A DNA stretch of 43,531 bases, from positions 1 through 43,531 of the forward strand of contig QHZR01000026.1 of the NCBI GenBank assembly GCA_003224755.1, written 5' to 3'. A model generated the notes under the pieces. The model was not told the DNA's origin. It ran no database searches and was given only the letters and a program-made list of their open reading frames with translations. Each line of letters opens with the position of its first letter. Within the stretch, counting starts at the first letter, position 1. A program made the position numbers and the translations under genes. This document shows positions 31,618 to 40,310 of the stretch, in pieces. Origin of the DNA: Acidobacteriota bacterium (lineage in GTDB: Bacteria; Acidobacteriota; Terriglobia; Terriglobales; Acidobacteriaceae).

Positions 31618-32687
31618 TGGATCTGCCCTCGCGGCCGTGTCGCAGCCATTTCTTCAGCACACTCCACTGCCGTCGAGGCTGCAACTCTCAGATTGTCAGA
31701 AGCTACCCACACCCAGACGCTATTTGAATCGGAAGAATCCGGCATGACCGAAACCAGCACATCGCTCTGCCCAGCCGCGTTCACGTTGTTGGGCGCATCT
31801 TCGTCGGACCCAATCAGCGCAACATGCTCCCCCGCAAGCGCGGCGGAAACCTGTGCCGCATCCGTGGGATCATCGAACTGAATATTGAGCGAAACAGCGT
31901 GACTGTGAAACACCGGGGCCTGCACAACCAGCAATGACGGCGCTGGCGCATGGCCCCCGACAATCCGCGCGTAGTGCTTCAACACGCGGTCATGAACTGA
32001 CGAAAGCGAGGCGGTCGATTCTTGCCCATAGCGCGCGACCATGTTGAACGCAACCTGCACGTCATACACTTTTTTGGGAAGCTGCTGGAATGAGAGCAAG
32101 TTGACGGTCTGCTGGTGCAGTTCGTCCATTCCCGCTTGTCCATGCTCGGAAGCAGGCTCAAATAACGTGGCCACCACTCGCTTCAGTGGCCGCACCGCAT
32201 GGACCCGCGCCAGCAAGAGACCGAGCACTACCGCGACCGGATGAGCCACAACCGCCGGACCCGGCTGCAACTGAGGCGTGAACGTCTGCCCAAGCTGGCG
32301 CTCCACCCAGGGGGCGCGAAGGGCGGCACCACCCTCATCTTCGAGCGCGTACGAGAGGTCAACGATCGCACTGCCACTCTTGAGAACCTGCCGCCAGTTT
32401 CTGCGAGTACTCTCCGCATCCGAAGCAAAAAAAGTGAAATCCACGTGCTCAAATTGCTCAGCCCGAACGCTCTGAATGAAAGTAATTTCGTCCTTCAACG
32501 CCTCGATCTGTCCCAGAGATTGGTCGTCATCGAGGAGCTTGACCTTGGACGAAGGAAAGTTGCGCTCATCCAATACTTCGGCAACTTCCTTTCCTTTGAG
32601 GGACGCTGCTCCCACAATCGCTACGCGATAAAAGCCGCGGGCAGTATCAGCGTGGGTGATAGCGGCGCTTTTAATATTCGAATTCAT
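31614..32687 (-). CDS. Asd/Usg-like protein lacking the catalytic cysteine
   Basis: A 357-residue protein; ATG 32687 overlaps the pssA stop (ATGA), which decides the start. The fold is that of aspartate-semialdehyde dehydrogenase: RVAIVGAASLKGKEVAEVLDERNFP replaces the usual GATGAVG loop, and DFTFFASDAESTRRN and VYDVQVAFNM match. Where active enzymes have NPNCSTIQ, this reads VVAHPVAVVLGLLL (residues 146-159) with no Cys; the only Cys in the protein is near the C-terminus. The dimerisation region (QAPVFHSHAVSLNIQF) is kept. It is therefore probably a non-catalytic homologue like E. coli Usg. Its place between phospholipid and LPS genes suggests an envelope role. Function unknown. Confidence 0.85.
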   Translation of the reverse strand: MNSNIKSAAITHADTARGFYRVAIVGAASLKGKEVAEVLDERNFPSSKVKLLDDDQSLGQIEALKDEITFIQSVRAEQFEHVDFTFFASDAESTRRNWRQVLKSGSAIVDLSYALEDEGGAALRAPWVERQLGQTFTPQLQPGPAVVAHPVAVVLGLLLARVHAVRPLKRVVATLFEPASEHGQAGMDELHQQTVNLLSFQQLPKKVYDVQVAFNMVARYGQESTASLSSVHDRVLKHYARIVGGHAPAPSLLVVQAPVFHSHAVSLNIQFDDPTDAAQVSAALAGEHVALIGSDEDAPNNVNAAGQSDVLVSVMPDSSDSNSVWVWVASDNLRVAASTAVECAEEMAATRPRGQIQ

Positions 32688-33580
32688 GAGGGCTGCGAAG
32701 CCTGCGTATATGTCGGCGGTGGCGGACTTCCCCGGCGACGGAATATCCACTGCAATCGCCAAAAGACACCAGAGAACATGTAAGTCAGGGCGATCAACAA
32801 GAGCACTGGACCCGAAAACAACAGAATACCCGCCAGCAGCAATCCGAATACGACGACCAAACGGAATGACTGCGGCGCCAAAAGATTGATTTCCTTAAAA
32901 TTGTAAAAGCGCCAGGTGCTCACCATTAGATATGCGGTCAACACAATCACGCACAGCCATGTCAGCGACGTTCCCCACCAGGGTAATGGCTCTCCGTGCT
33001 GAAAGTGTACTGCTGCAGCGATCACGCCCGCGCCCGCCGGTATTGGCAGACCCACGAAGTACTTCTTGCCCGGTCGCCCCGGATTTGAGGGTTGCGGATT
33101 CACGCTGATGTTGAAGCGGGCCAGCCGGCTCGCGCCAGCGATCAGAAACAGGAAACTGGCAATTGCGCCAAGGCGCGGAAGCAGAGTCGCCATATCCTGA
33201 CGCGAAATATCCGGCGAGATCAGATGAAAGCCCCAGGCCCAGGCAAGCACTGCCGGAGCTATTCCAAACGTGATTACGTCGGCCAGCGAGTCCAACTCGC
33301 GGCCGAAATCACTAGTCGTTCTAGTCATGCGCGCGATCCGGCCGTCAAGCCCATCGAAGAGGACCGCGAATCCAATTGCCTTCGCCGCGTTATCGAAATG
33401 CCATGCGTCCGGAATTCCAATCGCATATTGGATCGCGCCGTGGATGACTTGGAGGATCGCATAGTAGCCGAGTAGGACGTTTGCAGCCGTGAACAAAGAC
33501 GGCAAAACGTACATACCCCGGCGCAACCTGCGCGACGTATGATCGTCTTTCCGTCTCGAATACTGAATTTCGTCTGGCAT
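32684..33580 (-). CDS. pssA: CDP-diacylglycerol--serine O-phosphatidyltransferase
   Basis: A 298-residue membrane enzyme of the CDP-alcohol phosphatidyltransferase family. The catalytic motif D-G-x2-A-R-x8-G-x3-D-x3-D is complete, running from DGRIAR through DFG to ELDSLAD. Membrane helices follow (VITFGIAPAVLAWAW, IASFLFLIAGASRLARF). A basic N-terminus and a Ser/Pro-rich tail flank it. Reaction: CDP-diacylglycerol plus serine to phosphatidylserine. psd lies immediately upstream with a one-base overlap, giving the two-step phosphatidylethanolamine route. pssA overlaps the Asd-like gene by 4 bases. Confidence 0.95.
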   Translation of the reverse strand: MPDEIQYSRRKDDHTSRRLRRGMYVLPSLFTAANVLLGYYAILQVIHGAIQYAIGIPDAWHFDNAAKAIGFAVLFDGLDGRIARMTRTTSDFGRELDSLADVITFGIAPAVLAWAWGFHLISPDISRQDMATLLPRLGAIASFLFLIAGASRLARFNISVNPQPSNPGRPGKKYFVGLPIPAGAGVIAAAVHFQHGEPLPWWGTSLTWLCVIVLTAYLMVSTWRFYNFKEINLLAPQSFRLVVVFGLLLAGILLFSGPVLLLIALTYMFSGVFWRLQWIFRRRGSPPPPTYTQASQPS

Positions 33581-34248
33581 CAGCTTCTCCGGTGTTTCTG
33601 CCGCTCCGCACCCGCACCCACCAGCTCCCGGTCTTTATGGCCCAAAAACGCCAGAATGCTCGCGCCACCATTCACGCGGTCGCCGACCTTTACCTGGATT
33701 TCGGCCGATGGCTCCATCATTATGTCAGTCCTGGAACCGAATTTGATCAAGCCCACGCGCTCCCCACGCTCAACCTCCTCCCCGATATTCTTGGAGAAGA
33801 CGATGCGTCGGGCCAGCAGGCCAGCAATCTGCTTGAAGATGATCGTGTGTCCTTCCCCTTCGACTGTCACGGTATTTTGCTCGTTGCAGTCTGCACATTG
33901 AGGATCCATCGCGTTCAAGAACTTGCCTTCCTGGTACTTCGCGCCGCGAATCACGCCCGCAATCGGCGAACGATTCACGTGCACATCGAAGACATTCAGA
34001 AAAATACTGATCCGCTTGTACGGCTTGCCGTCTACTGTGACCTGAGAAACATCTGTGATCTTTCCGTCAGCCGGGGAAACCACGGCCCCAGGCTCGCTGG
34101 GAATGACACGCTCTGGATCGCGAAAGAACCAGAGAAAGAAAGCGGCCAGCACAACCGGAACAGCTGCCCACACAGGGCTGGTAAGCCACGCCACCAAGCC
34201 CGCGGCGCCAAGCATCACGAATCCATAGTAATAGCCATCACGAACCAT
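33580..34248 (-). CDS. psd: Phosphatidylserine decarboxylase proenzyme
   Basis: A 222-residue proenzyme of the short (archaeal/bacterial type II) form. Two hydrophobic helices at residues about 8-40 anchor it, then [10 protein letters not shown] and [10 protein letters not shown] match the family. [16 protein letters not shown] carries the conserved Asp-x-His. The self-cleavage site is in LIKFGSRTD at Gly171-Ser172, which would give a small alpha chain with the pyruvoyl group. Reaction: phosphatidylserine to phosphatidylethanolamine. First gene of the operon psd-pssA-asd-like-lptE-holA. Confidence 0.93.
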   Translation of the reverse strand: MVRDGYYYGFVMLGAAGLVAWLTSPVWAAVPVVLAAFFLWFFRDPERVIPSEPGAVVSPADGKITDVSQVTVDGKPYKRISIFLNVFDVHVNRSPIAGVIRGAKYQEGKFLNAMDPQCADCNEQNTVTVEGEGHTIIFKQIAGLLARRIVFSKNIGEEVERGERVGLIKFGSRTDIMMEPSAEIQVKVGDRVNGGASILAFLGHKDRELVGAGAERQKHRRS

Positions 34249-34370
34249 GGGATAACGCGATTATATTGCAGTCGGCTCGGTAGCACTTCGACTTTCAGGG
34301 TGAACCGCTGCAGGCCGCTTCGGAGACATTAATCCTGTGCCGCTGGATGCGGAAGCGTAGTGAGAGGATT

Positions 34371-34604
34371 TTACGCGACTTGGCCGTGTTCGACGGCGTC
34401 TCGATACTGCCGCTCGATGGACTCCATCTGATCTTTGAGCCGCAGTTTTAATTTCTTCAGCCTGACTTCTTCTAGTTTCTCGTCGTCGGTTAGATACCGC
34501 TTGTGGGTAAGAGACGAGAGGCGTTGTTCGTATTGCGTATGCTCCTGGGCCAACTTGCGGAACTGATCGTGCGTGGCCAGGAGATGGTCTCTAGAGGCTA
34601 GCAT
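34371..34604 (-). CDS. YdcH-like (DUF465) small coiled-coil protein
   Basis: A 77-residue helical protein with GCAGGAGGTC upstream of ATG 34604. QFRKLAQEHTQYEQRLSSLTHKRYLTDDEKLEEVRLKKLKLRLKDQMESIER follows the YdcH/DUF465 pattern (L-x-x-x-H-x-x-L-x-x-x-I, then L-T-x-x-E and K-K-x-K-L-x-x-K-D). It forms a helical hairpin; the cellular role in other bacteria is unclear. It is monocistronic between psd and the acetyltransferase gene. Confidence 0.88.
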   Translation of the reverse strand: MLASRDHLLATHDQFRKLAQEHTQYEQRLSSLTHKRYLTDDEKLEEVRLKKLKLRLKDQMESIERQYRDAVEHGQVA

Positions 34605-34741
34605 CCGGCAGACCTCCTGCTATTCAATTTGTTTGTCCAAACTAGCACAGGATCAAAGCTGGTTCAACGACGATTTTTCAACAGAAATTAACGCGCAAGT
34701 CATAGAAACATAACGATTTTTTGCACAAGAATCAGGGCAGT

Positions 34742-35578
34742 TTATAGCATCAAAGTATACAAGAGAGCGTCCTCTACCGGATTGCTGTAGTAGGACTTGC
34801 GCCTTCCGCCAAGGGCAAATCCGAATTTTTCGTAGAAGGCGCGGGCTCCCGCATTTGACTGCCGCACTTCAAGGAAAATGCGCGCAGCTCTCTGTTTTCG
34901 AGCGTCGGCGATCAATGCTTGCAGCAACCTCGATCCCATTCCGTGGCGGCGCGTGCTGTTCACTACGACTATATTTTCGAGCTCGCAAGCTTGGCCATTG
35001 AGGCGAGCAACGACGAAGCCCTGTGTCGCGCCATTCTGGTCGTTGCTTACCAGCGCAATCCTCGCGGGAGCATCTTGCTTGAAAATGTCGCGATATGCAG
35101 TTTCGTTCCAGTGGGCGGCAGATACAGCCTCTCGTTCGAGACCGACGATCGCAGGAAGATCAGCTAATGTGGCTTGGCGGATGACGTGCTTGGCTGCGAG
35201 ATCGGTTTTCGATGTAGTGGCGCCAACTCGGAGCAAATCCGGCGGAACTTGTTTCTCAAACTCGCCGATCAGCCCTTCACTTGTCGTCAGCGATTTGCAT
35301 TTCTTATCGAGGGCCTTATATGCAACTAGGTTTTGTTTCTTGAATCGTTCGAAGGCCTGCCGCGACTTCCAGAAATCCACAGTCACATAGCGGCCCGTAG
35401 TTTTGGGATCGCGAATCAACTCGGTTCGAATGTAACCGTCGCCTCGGCTAAAGAGTCTGGCCCAATCGCCCTCTGGCCCGTAAATCTTCTCAAAGGCACG
35501 CCGTCTGTCTGTCCTCACGCAAAATTCCCAAACAGCGCTGAAGTGACAGCCGGGGGGCTTTGTTGGTTTGTTCCTCAT
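34742..35578 (-). CDS. Fusion of an ABM-like barrel domain and a RimI-type acetyltransferase
   Basis: A 278-residue two-domain protein. Residues 10-105 (FSAVWEFCVRTDRRRAFEKIYGPEGDWARLF, YVTVDFWKSRQAFERFKK) have the dimeric alpha-beta barrel look of antibiotic-biosynthesis-monooxygenase (ABM) domains. Residues 128-278 are a GNAT domain: IRQATLADLPAIVGLE, IVVVNSTRRHGMGSRLLQALI (acetyl-CoA loop R-R-H-G-M-G) and ARAFYEKFGFALGGRRKSYY (N-x-x-A-x-x-F-Y motif). The start overlaps the tsaB stop by 4 bases. RimI beside TsaB is a common pair; the added barrel is unusual. The GNAT part may acetylate a ribosomal protein N-terminus, but this is not proven. Confidence 0.85.
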   Translation of the reverse strand: MRNKPTKPPGCHFSAVWEFCVRTDRRRAFEKIYGPEGDWARLFSRGDGYIRTELIRDPKTTGRYVTVDFWKSRQAFERFKKQNLVAYKALDKKCKSLTTSEGLIGEFEKQVPPDLLRVGATTSKTDLAAKHVIRQATLADLPAIVGLEREAVSAAHWNETAYRDIFKQDAPARIALVSNDQNGATQGFVVARLNGQACELENIVVVNSTRRHGMGSRLLQALIADARKQRAARIFLEVRQSNAGARAFYEKFGFALGGRRKSYYSNPVEDALLYTLML

Positions 35579-36369
35579 CGAGGAACTCTGCTGGATCGCA
35601 TTATCTCAGCATCAGTGCGGCGAATGTAGGTCGCATCCAGAGCTTCGGGGGAAAAAACTTCGCCATTTTTAATTTTCTCAAATCCCAGTCTGGCTACGGC
35701 ATCGGCGCGCGGCTGCGGGATCGTAGTCACATTGATGTTTCCCTCTTTCAGCCTCTCGGCGAGTTTCCGATCAGGCGTGACAACGCGACTCACAGATGCC
35801 CTCGATCGGAATTCGTCAAACGTCAGTAGCTCTTCTGCGACTGCAGAGGAAGCGTGGTCTCTGCACTCGTATATTCCGACATAGACTTCGCCCCTCCCTG
35901 CATCCAGCGCTGCGATCACCGGACCGCCCTTTTCCGCGCAGCGCGCAACTATTTCCAAAAGGGACACCGATGCGATTGGCTTTTTCAGAACCTCGGCGAG
36001 TGCTTTAACGGCTGCTAGTCCAACTCGGAGTCCCGTGAACGATCCCGGTCCGGAGGCAACGGCAAAGGCATCTATGTCGTTCTTTGGCAGACTGTGTTTC
36101 AACAGCAAAGCCGAAATCTGCGGGATAAGTTGAGCAGAGAATGTCCCGCCTTCGAGAGCCACGATTTCGAGAACTTCAGGATTCCTCGGAGAAACACTAT
36201 GTTTCTTAAGTGCCGTCGGGAGGGCACGGCTTCCAGCAGTGCCGGTCGCAACCTCCTGTTCGGTGGGCTTTAGCCCCAGAAGGGACCGACCATGATCTTC
36301 TGCGGCTTCAAATCGAACCAGCGCCAGACTGCCGTCTTTTCCAGAGGTGTCCACGGCTAAAATCAGCAT
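35575..36369 (-). CDS. tsaB: tRNA threonylcarbamoyladenosine biosynthesis protein TsaB
   Basis: A 264-residue ASKHA-fold protein. MLILAVDTSGKDGSLAL is the N-terminal strand. AVASGPGSFTGLRVGLAAVKALAEVLKKPI is the highly conserved TsaB core (GPGSFTGLRIG). IAALDAGRGEVYVGIYE follows, and the C-terminal PEALDATYIRRTDA gives the usual Y-x-R end. Between strands 1 and 2, residues about 25-70 are longer than in E. coli. Role: binds TsaD and TsaE to make t6A at position 37 of ANN-decoding tRNAs. It follows mce by two bases and is coupled to the acetyltransferase fusion. Confidence 0.95.
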   Translation of the reverse strand: MLILAVDTSGKDGSLALVRFEAAEDHGRSLLGLKPTEQEVATGTAGSRALPTALKKHSVSPRNPEVLEIVALEGGTFSAQLIPQISALLLKHSLPKNDIDAFAVASGPGSFTGLRVGLAAVKALAEVLKKPIASVSLLEIVARCAEKGGPVIAALDAGRGEVYVGIYECRDHASSAVAEELLTFDEFRSRASVSRVVTPDRKLAERLKEGNINVTTIPQPRADAVARLGFEKIKNGEVFSPEALDATYIRRTDAEIMRSSRVPR

Positions 36370-36371
36370 GG

Positions 36372-36773
36372 TTAGTGGCCGGACTCGACCAATTCGAGCA
36401 GCACGCCCCCCGTGCTCGAAGGATGGACAAAAACATACCGATGCCCGCCAGCCCCGACCTTGATTTCGTCCGAGACGAGCCGCACGCTTTCTTGCTTGAG
36501 TTTCGCGACAACCGCGATTAAGTCTGGAACACGCAGCGAAACGTGATGCAGTCCCTCGCCACGTTTGCTGATGAACCTCCCGATCACAGAGTCGTCAGAA
36601 AGCGCTTCGAGCAGTTCCAGTCGCGTCTCGCCAACCGAGACCATCACCAGGCGCATTTGTTCGGATTCGACTGTTTCCTGTTTCGAGACCGGCATTCCTA
36701 ATTTCTCATAGATCGCCTTCGCCGCATCGAGCGACTTTACTGCGATTCCGATATGGTCGAGAGCGAAAGTCAT
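36372..36773 (-). CDS. mce: Methylmalonyl-CoA epimerase
   Basis: A 133-residue glyoxalase-fold enzyme from ATG 36773 (MTFALDHIGIAVKSLD); an ATG 12 bases upstream is also possible. DHIGIAVKSL gives the first metal His. VMVSVGETRLELLEAL and LHHVSLRVPDL supply further ligand regions, and VHPSSTGGVLLELVE the final Glu. Reaction: interconverts the R and S forms of methylmalonyl-CoA in propionate and odd-chain metabolism. meaB is immediately upstream; the mutase subunits are not in this window. Confidence 0.92.
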   Translation of the reverse strand: MTFALDHIGIAVKSLDAAKAIYEKLGMPVSKQETVESEQMRLVMVSVGETRLELLEALSDDSVIGRFISKRGEGLHHVSLRVPDLIAVVAKLKQESVRLVSDEIKVGAGGHRYVFVHPSSTGGVLLELVESGH

Positions 36774-36823
36774 GAATTCCCGCATGGGCAATTACTGTGT
36801 GGGGCGGCGCCCCCGCCCGCCAG

Positions 36824-37879
36824 TTACGAGTTGAGTTTGCCGACAATTCCTTCAATCACAGAATACGGGTCGCGTTTGTGTTCGGCAATTTCTGCCGCCA
36901 GCCGCGACAAATCGCCATCGGACACAGCCGCCCGCGCCTTTTCCAGCAATGTGTCCCGCAACATTTCGAGCAACCGCGTTTCCCAATTGCGACTTCGGCG
37001 TCGAAGTAGCACGCCCTCTTTCTGTATGTACCTTTCGTATTCGCGAATCGAGCCTGCGAGCTCCTGGATTCCAGCGCCCTCCGTCGCAACCGTCTTGACC
37101 ACGGGCGGCGTCCAGTTGTCACTCCGTGTCGCTAGCGATTGCAATGCGCGTATTTCGCGTTCGACTCGCTCAGCGCCCTCATGATCGCTCTTGTTGATCA
37201 CGAATATGTCGGCGATCTCCATAATGCCCGCTTTGATGCTTTGCACATCATCGCCCATGCCGGGCACGAGAATTACGACAGTGATGTCGGCAACACGGAC
37301 AATGTCAACCTCGTCCTGACCGACACCGACAGTTTCGATCATTACAATGTCGCGGCCGGACGCATCGAGCACCATCGCTACAGCGGCGGTCGTGCGCGCC
37401 AAGCCACCAAGCGAGCCGCGTGTGGCCATGCTGCGAATGTAAATGCCGGGATCCGAAAAATGCTGCTGCATGCGAATGCGGTCGCCCAGAATCGCCCCGC
37501 CTGTATACGGGCTCGTGGGATCAACGGCAACAATTCCGATGCTGCGATCCTCACTGCGATAATGCTTCGCCAGTTGGTCCACCAGTGTGCTCTTGCCTGC
37601 GCCGGGAGCGCCGGTCAGACCCATGGTTCGTGCGCGTCCAGTGTGGGGGAACAATTCTTTAAGAAGCTCAATCGATCCCGGCGCGTGGTTCTCAACCGTA
37701 GAAATAGCGCGGGTCAGCGCACGGAGATCGCCGGAGCGTAGCTGGTGAATTAGGTTTTCTGACAGAATCGCCAAGCGATCAGTGTAATGCAGCCGCGTCG
37801 ACAGACGGAGAACATCCCGCTTATCATCCGAACCGTCGCCGTGACCACATTCTTTGCACAAACATTCAAGAACTGTCAT
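36824..37879 (-). CDS. meaB: Methylmalonyl-CoA mutase-associated GTPase MeaB
   Basis: A 351-residue G3E-family GTPase. Walker A is GAPGAGKST at about 90-98. GIVAVDPTSPYTGGAILGDRIRM is the signature region, MIETVGVGQDEVDIVRVADI the switch region, and FVINKSDHEGA holds the NKxD base motif. The C-terminal helices close the dimer. Role: guards and reloads methylmalonyl-CoA mutase with its B12 cofactor. The first 30 residues (with CLCKECGHG) are unusual and the true start may be later. It is the first gene of meaB-mce-tsaB-GNAT. Confidence 0.93.
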   Translation of the reverse strand: MTVLECLCKECGHGDGSDDKRDVLRLSTRLHYTDRLAILSENLIHQLRSGDLRALTRAISTVENHAPGSIELLKELFPHTGRARTMGLTGAPGAGKSTLVDQLAKHYRSEDRSIGIVAVDPTSPYTGGAILGDRIRMQQHFSDPGIYIRSMATRGSLGGLARTTAAVAMVLDASGRDIVMIETVGVGQDEVDIVRVADITVVILVPGMGDDVQSIKAGIMEIADIFVINKSDHEGAERVEREIRALQSLATRSDNWTPPVVKTVATEGAGIQELAGSIREYERYIQKEGVLLRRRSRNWETRLLEMLRDTLLEKARAAVSDGDLSRLAAEIAEHKRDPYSVIEGIVGKLNS

Positions 37880-38191
37880 TCCGAACCGCTAGTCGCGGCG
37901 AGAGCAGCGACGGTGAGGGAGGAATCTGCATCTGGTGTCGCGGACGGAGTTCGAAAAAACAAAGTTGGCATGCAAACTCGCCACTGATTCAGATCAAAGG
38001 ATTACAACGCCTGCAAGAAGCGATGCCAAATGAGACTGCTCGCGTTTTCATTTACAGGTGTTAGGAAACAGCCTGCGCTGGACACTGTCTAAGTTTGCTG
38101 TGAAATGCGCTTGACACATTCCGCCTCGCAACGACACGTCAAGCTCTAGACTGTTAGTCAGTGGGATCGCCTGGGAGGGCACAGTCAAGAG
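37880..38191. other. Intergenic region upstream of meaB
   Basis: About 310 bases. No convincing gene, repeat or RNA is visible. TTGACA occurs at 38111-38116 but without a well-spaced -10, so I do not call a promoter. Confidence 0.35.
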
Positions 38192-38506
38192 CTAAGACCA
38201 GCCGAAACTCAGACGGTCGTGGCCATCGACCAACAGTGGGTCGGGAAAACTTATGGAGCTCGTTTTCTCCTTCCTTCTTCGGAACTCGATTCCATTCGGG
38301 GTCTTATGCCCTCGCAAATCTCTGAAGAAGTCGCCTGAGACGAAAAGCACCCGAAACCAGACGCAAGTATCATGGTATTTAACAAGCCCAAAGCCTACTT
38401 CCGCACCTGCTCCAAACGGGGTTTTCCTAAACTGCGTATCCCCGGCTCTCACCGCAGTTGGCAACAGACATATCGCAATGATGAGAAATCGATGATCCGT
38501 GTTCAC
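38192..38506 (-). CDS. Putative secreted protein, 104 aa
   Basis: GTG 38506 follows AAGGAG about eleven bases upstream. A plausible signal peptide MNTDHRFLIIAICLLPTAVRAGD is followed by an 80-residue mature part (FGAGAEVGFGLVKYH, VWFRVLFVSGDFFRDLRGHKTPNGIEF) with alternating hydrophobic residues like a small beta-rich domain. It lies 7 bases after the acyl-CoA dehydrogenase stop and may be co-transcribed. No family recognised. Confidence 0.5.
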   Translation of the reverse strand: MNTDHRFLIIAICLLPTAVRAGDTQFRKTPFGAGAEVGFGLVKYHDTCVWFRVLFVSGDFFRDLRGHKTPNGIEFRRRKEKTSSISFPDPLLVDGHDRLSFGWS

Positions 38507-38512
38507 CTGCCG

Positions 38513-39655
38513 CTACTCCTTCAGCAATTGCCTCGCAATCACCAGCCTTTGTATCTCGCTCGTCCCTTCACCGATGGTGCACAGCTTCACGTCGCGATAG
38601 AACTTTTCCGCAGGATAATCTTTGATAAATCCGTAGCCACCGTGAATCTGTACGCCTTCGTTGGCGCATCTTACGGCGACTTCGCTGGCAAACAGCTTTG
38701 CCATCGAGGACTCAAGCGTCGTTTTCAGTCCCGCATCTTTCATTGCCGCAGCCCGCAGCGTCAGCAGTTTGGCGGCTTCAATTTCAGTCGCCATATCCGC
38801 GAGCTTCCACTGGATCGCCTGAAAGTCGCTAATAGATTTTCCGAACTGCCTGCGTTCCTTCGAATAATTTAGGGCGGCATCATACGCGCCTTCGGCCATC
38901 CCCAGCGACAAAGCTGCGATGGAGATGCGCCCGCCATCGAGCACGCGCATTGCGTCAACAAACCCCTGGCCTTCGGTCCCCAGCAGGTTTTCCGCGGGAA
39001 TGACGCAATCCTCGAAGATCAATTCAGCCGTATCACTCGCGCGCAGGCCCAGCTTGTCCTCTTTCTTCCCGGGACGAAAGCCCTTCGTACCCTTCTCGAC
39101 GACGAACGCGGAAAGTCCATGCGTGTGGGCTGCGCGGTCGGTTACTGCGATTGCCACTATGACATCCGCATAGTGCCCATTGGTGATGAACGTTTTCGTG
39201 CCATTCAGTACCCAATTGCCGCTTCTTCGAACGGCAGTCATGCGCGCACTGCCAGCGTCCGAACCCGAAGAAGGTTCGGTCAATCCCCAGGCGCCGATAA
39301 ACTCGCTGCTGGCCAGCTTGGGAATGTATTTTTTCTTTTGCGTATCATTTCCAGCCAGAAAAATGTGGTTCGAACAAAGAGACGTATGCGCCGCGACGAT
39401 AATTCCTACCGAGCCGTCCACACGCGAAAGCTCTTCGATGGCGGTTGCGTACTCCACGTATCCCATTCCAGCGCCGCCCAGCTCCGCCGGAAATACAACG
39501 CCCATAAGGCCGAGTTTGCCGAGTTCTTTGATGGTCGCCAGCGGGAAGTCTCCGGCTTCATCCCACTTGCGGACGTTCGGCGCGATCTCGCTCTCGGCGA
39601 AGTCGCGAACGCTTTTCTTCAGTTGCAGTTGTTCTTCGTTGAGCTGGAAATCCAC
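38513..39655 (-). CDS. Acyl-CoA dehydrogenase
   Basis: A 380-residue flavoprotein; GTG 39655 with GAGGAGAGG upstream. [23 protein letters not shown] is the FAD/substrate signature. [32 protein letters not shown] is the middle helix bundle. [43 protein letters not shown] holds the catalytic Glu in the usual IGEGTSEI position. It is most like short-chain/butyryl-CoA dehydrogenases. Reaction: alpha,beta-dehydrogenation of acyl-CoA, passing electrons to ETF. It lies 76 bases downstream of the DUF962 gene. Confidence 0.94.
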   Translation of the reverse strand: MDFQLNEEQLQLKKSVRDFAESEIAPNVRKWDEAGDFPLATIKELGKLGLMGVVFPAELGGAGMGYVEYATAIEELSRVDGSVGIIVAAHTSLCSNHIFLAGNDTQKKKYIPKLASSEFIGAWGLTEPSSGSDAGSARMTAVRRSGNWVLNGTKTFITNGHYADVIVAIAVTDRAAHTHGLSAFVVEKGTKGFRPGKKEDKLGLRASDTAELIFEDCVIPAENLLGTEGQGFVDAMRVLDGGRISIAALSLGMAEGAYDAALNYSKERRQFGKSISDFQAIQWKLADMATEIEAAKLLTLRAAAMKDAGLKTTLESSMAKLFASEVAVRCANEGVQIHGGYGFIKDYPAEKFYRDVKLCTIGEGTSEIQRLVIARQLLKE

Positions 39656-39731
39656 GGACCTCTCCTCTGTGGGGAAGGTTCATTACATCATAGACAAGAG
39701 GGTTGCAGAAGCGAGAGTACCGACCGGTTGG

Positions 39732-40010
39732 TTAAGCGGATTTCTTCTCTGCCTTCCCGAAGATTCGCTTTGCCATCCACAGCGGAGCGACGAACACATG
39801 CGCGGGATTCGTGAGAAATGCGGGCCTGTTGCCTTCGATCAAGTGGCCGAGCCACGCCAGCGCGAAAGCAGTTGGGATGAGCAGCAGCGCAATGACCCAG
39901 TGGAACCAGATCACAACCACAGACGAGAAGCCGACTGGGATGGCGATCAGGTGGAGCGCACGGTTTAGCGGATGATTGTGTGCGCCGTCGTAGTGCGAGT
40001 AAAGACCCAT
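39732..40010 (-). CDS. DUF962/Mpo1-like membrane protein
   Basis: A 92-residue protein from ATG 40010 (MGLYSHYDGAHNHPLNRALH). NHPLNRALHLIAIPVGFSSVVVIW and AWLGHLIEGNRPAFLTNP match DUF962/Mpo1-like proteins: the N-H/H-x-x-x-x-P start, a two-helix membrane core and a conserved His in GHLIEGNRPA. Yeast Mpo1 is an iron-dependent 2-hydroxy fatty acid dioxygenase, so a lipid role is possible here. A basic tail (KRIFGKAEKKSA) ends it. Longer upstream readings lack family similarity. It is in line with the acyl-CoA dehydrogenase downstream. Confidence 0.85.
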   Translation of the reverse strand: MGLYSHYDGAHNHPLNRALHLIAIPVGFSSVVVIWFHWVIALLLIPTAFALAWLGHLIEGNRPAFLTNPAHVFVAPLWMAKRIFGKAEKKSA

Positions 40011-40310
40011 ATGGATTACGTTGGGACAGGCGGCTCGCCTGTTCTGCCGGATTAAATCTAGCCGACCAGCACCTGGCGTCCGCAGAATTATACTGCGGAA
40101 TTCACCGAGACAGACCGCTCGAAAACTTCGTCTCGAAAATCGCAGCTCCCACCATTTCAACGCTTGCGTCGCAATACCAGCAATCCCGTACTTCCGCCGA
40201 CGATCTAAGGGCAATTCCCGACAAGTGTCTACGTAGAAATCACATCCAATATGTGTGCTTGGAGCGTCTTCAATTTCGAAGCCTCGCAATAAAGAGGCGC
40301 GGGGAAGGGA
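40011..40310. other. Intergenic region upstream of DUF962 gene
   Basis: About 300 bases between divergent genes. I see no gene, RNA or clear promoter. Confidence 0.35.

Noticed and set aside
38105-38160. Promoter at TTGACA upstream of meaB
   Set aside because: The nearest -10-like element (TAGACT) is about 30 bases away, and the orientation does not match a downstream plus-strand gene.
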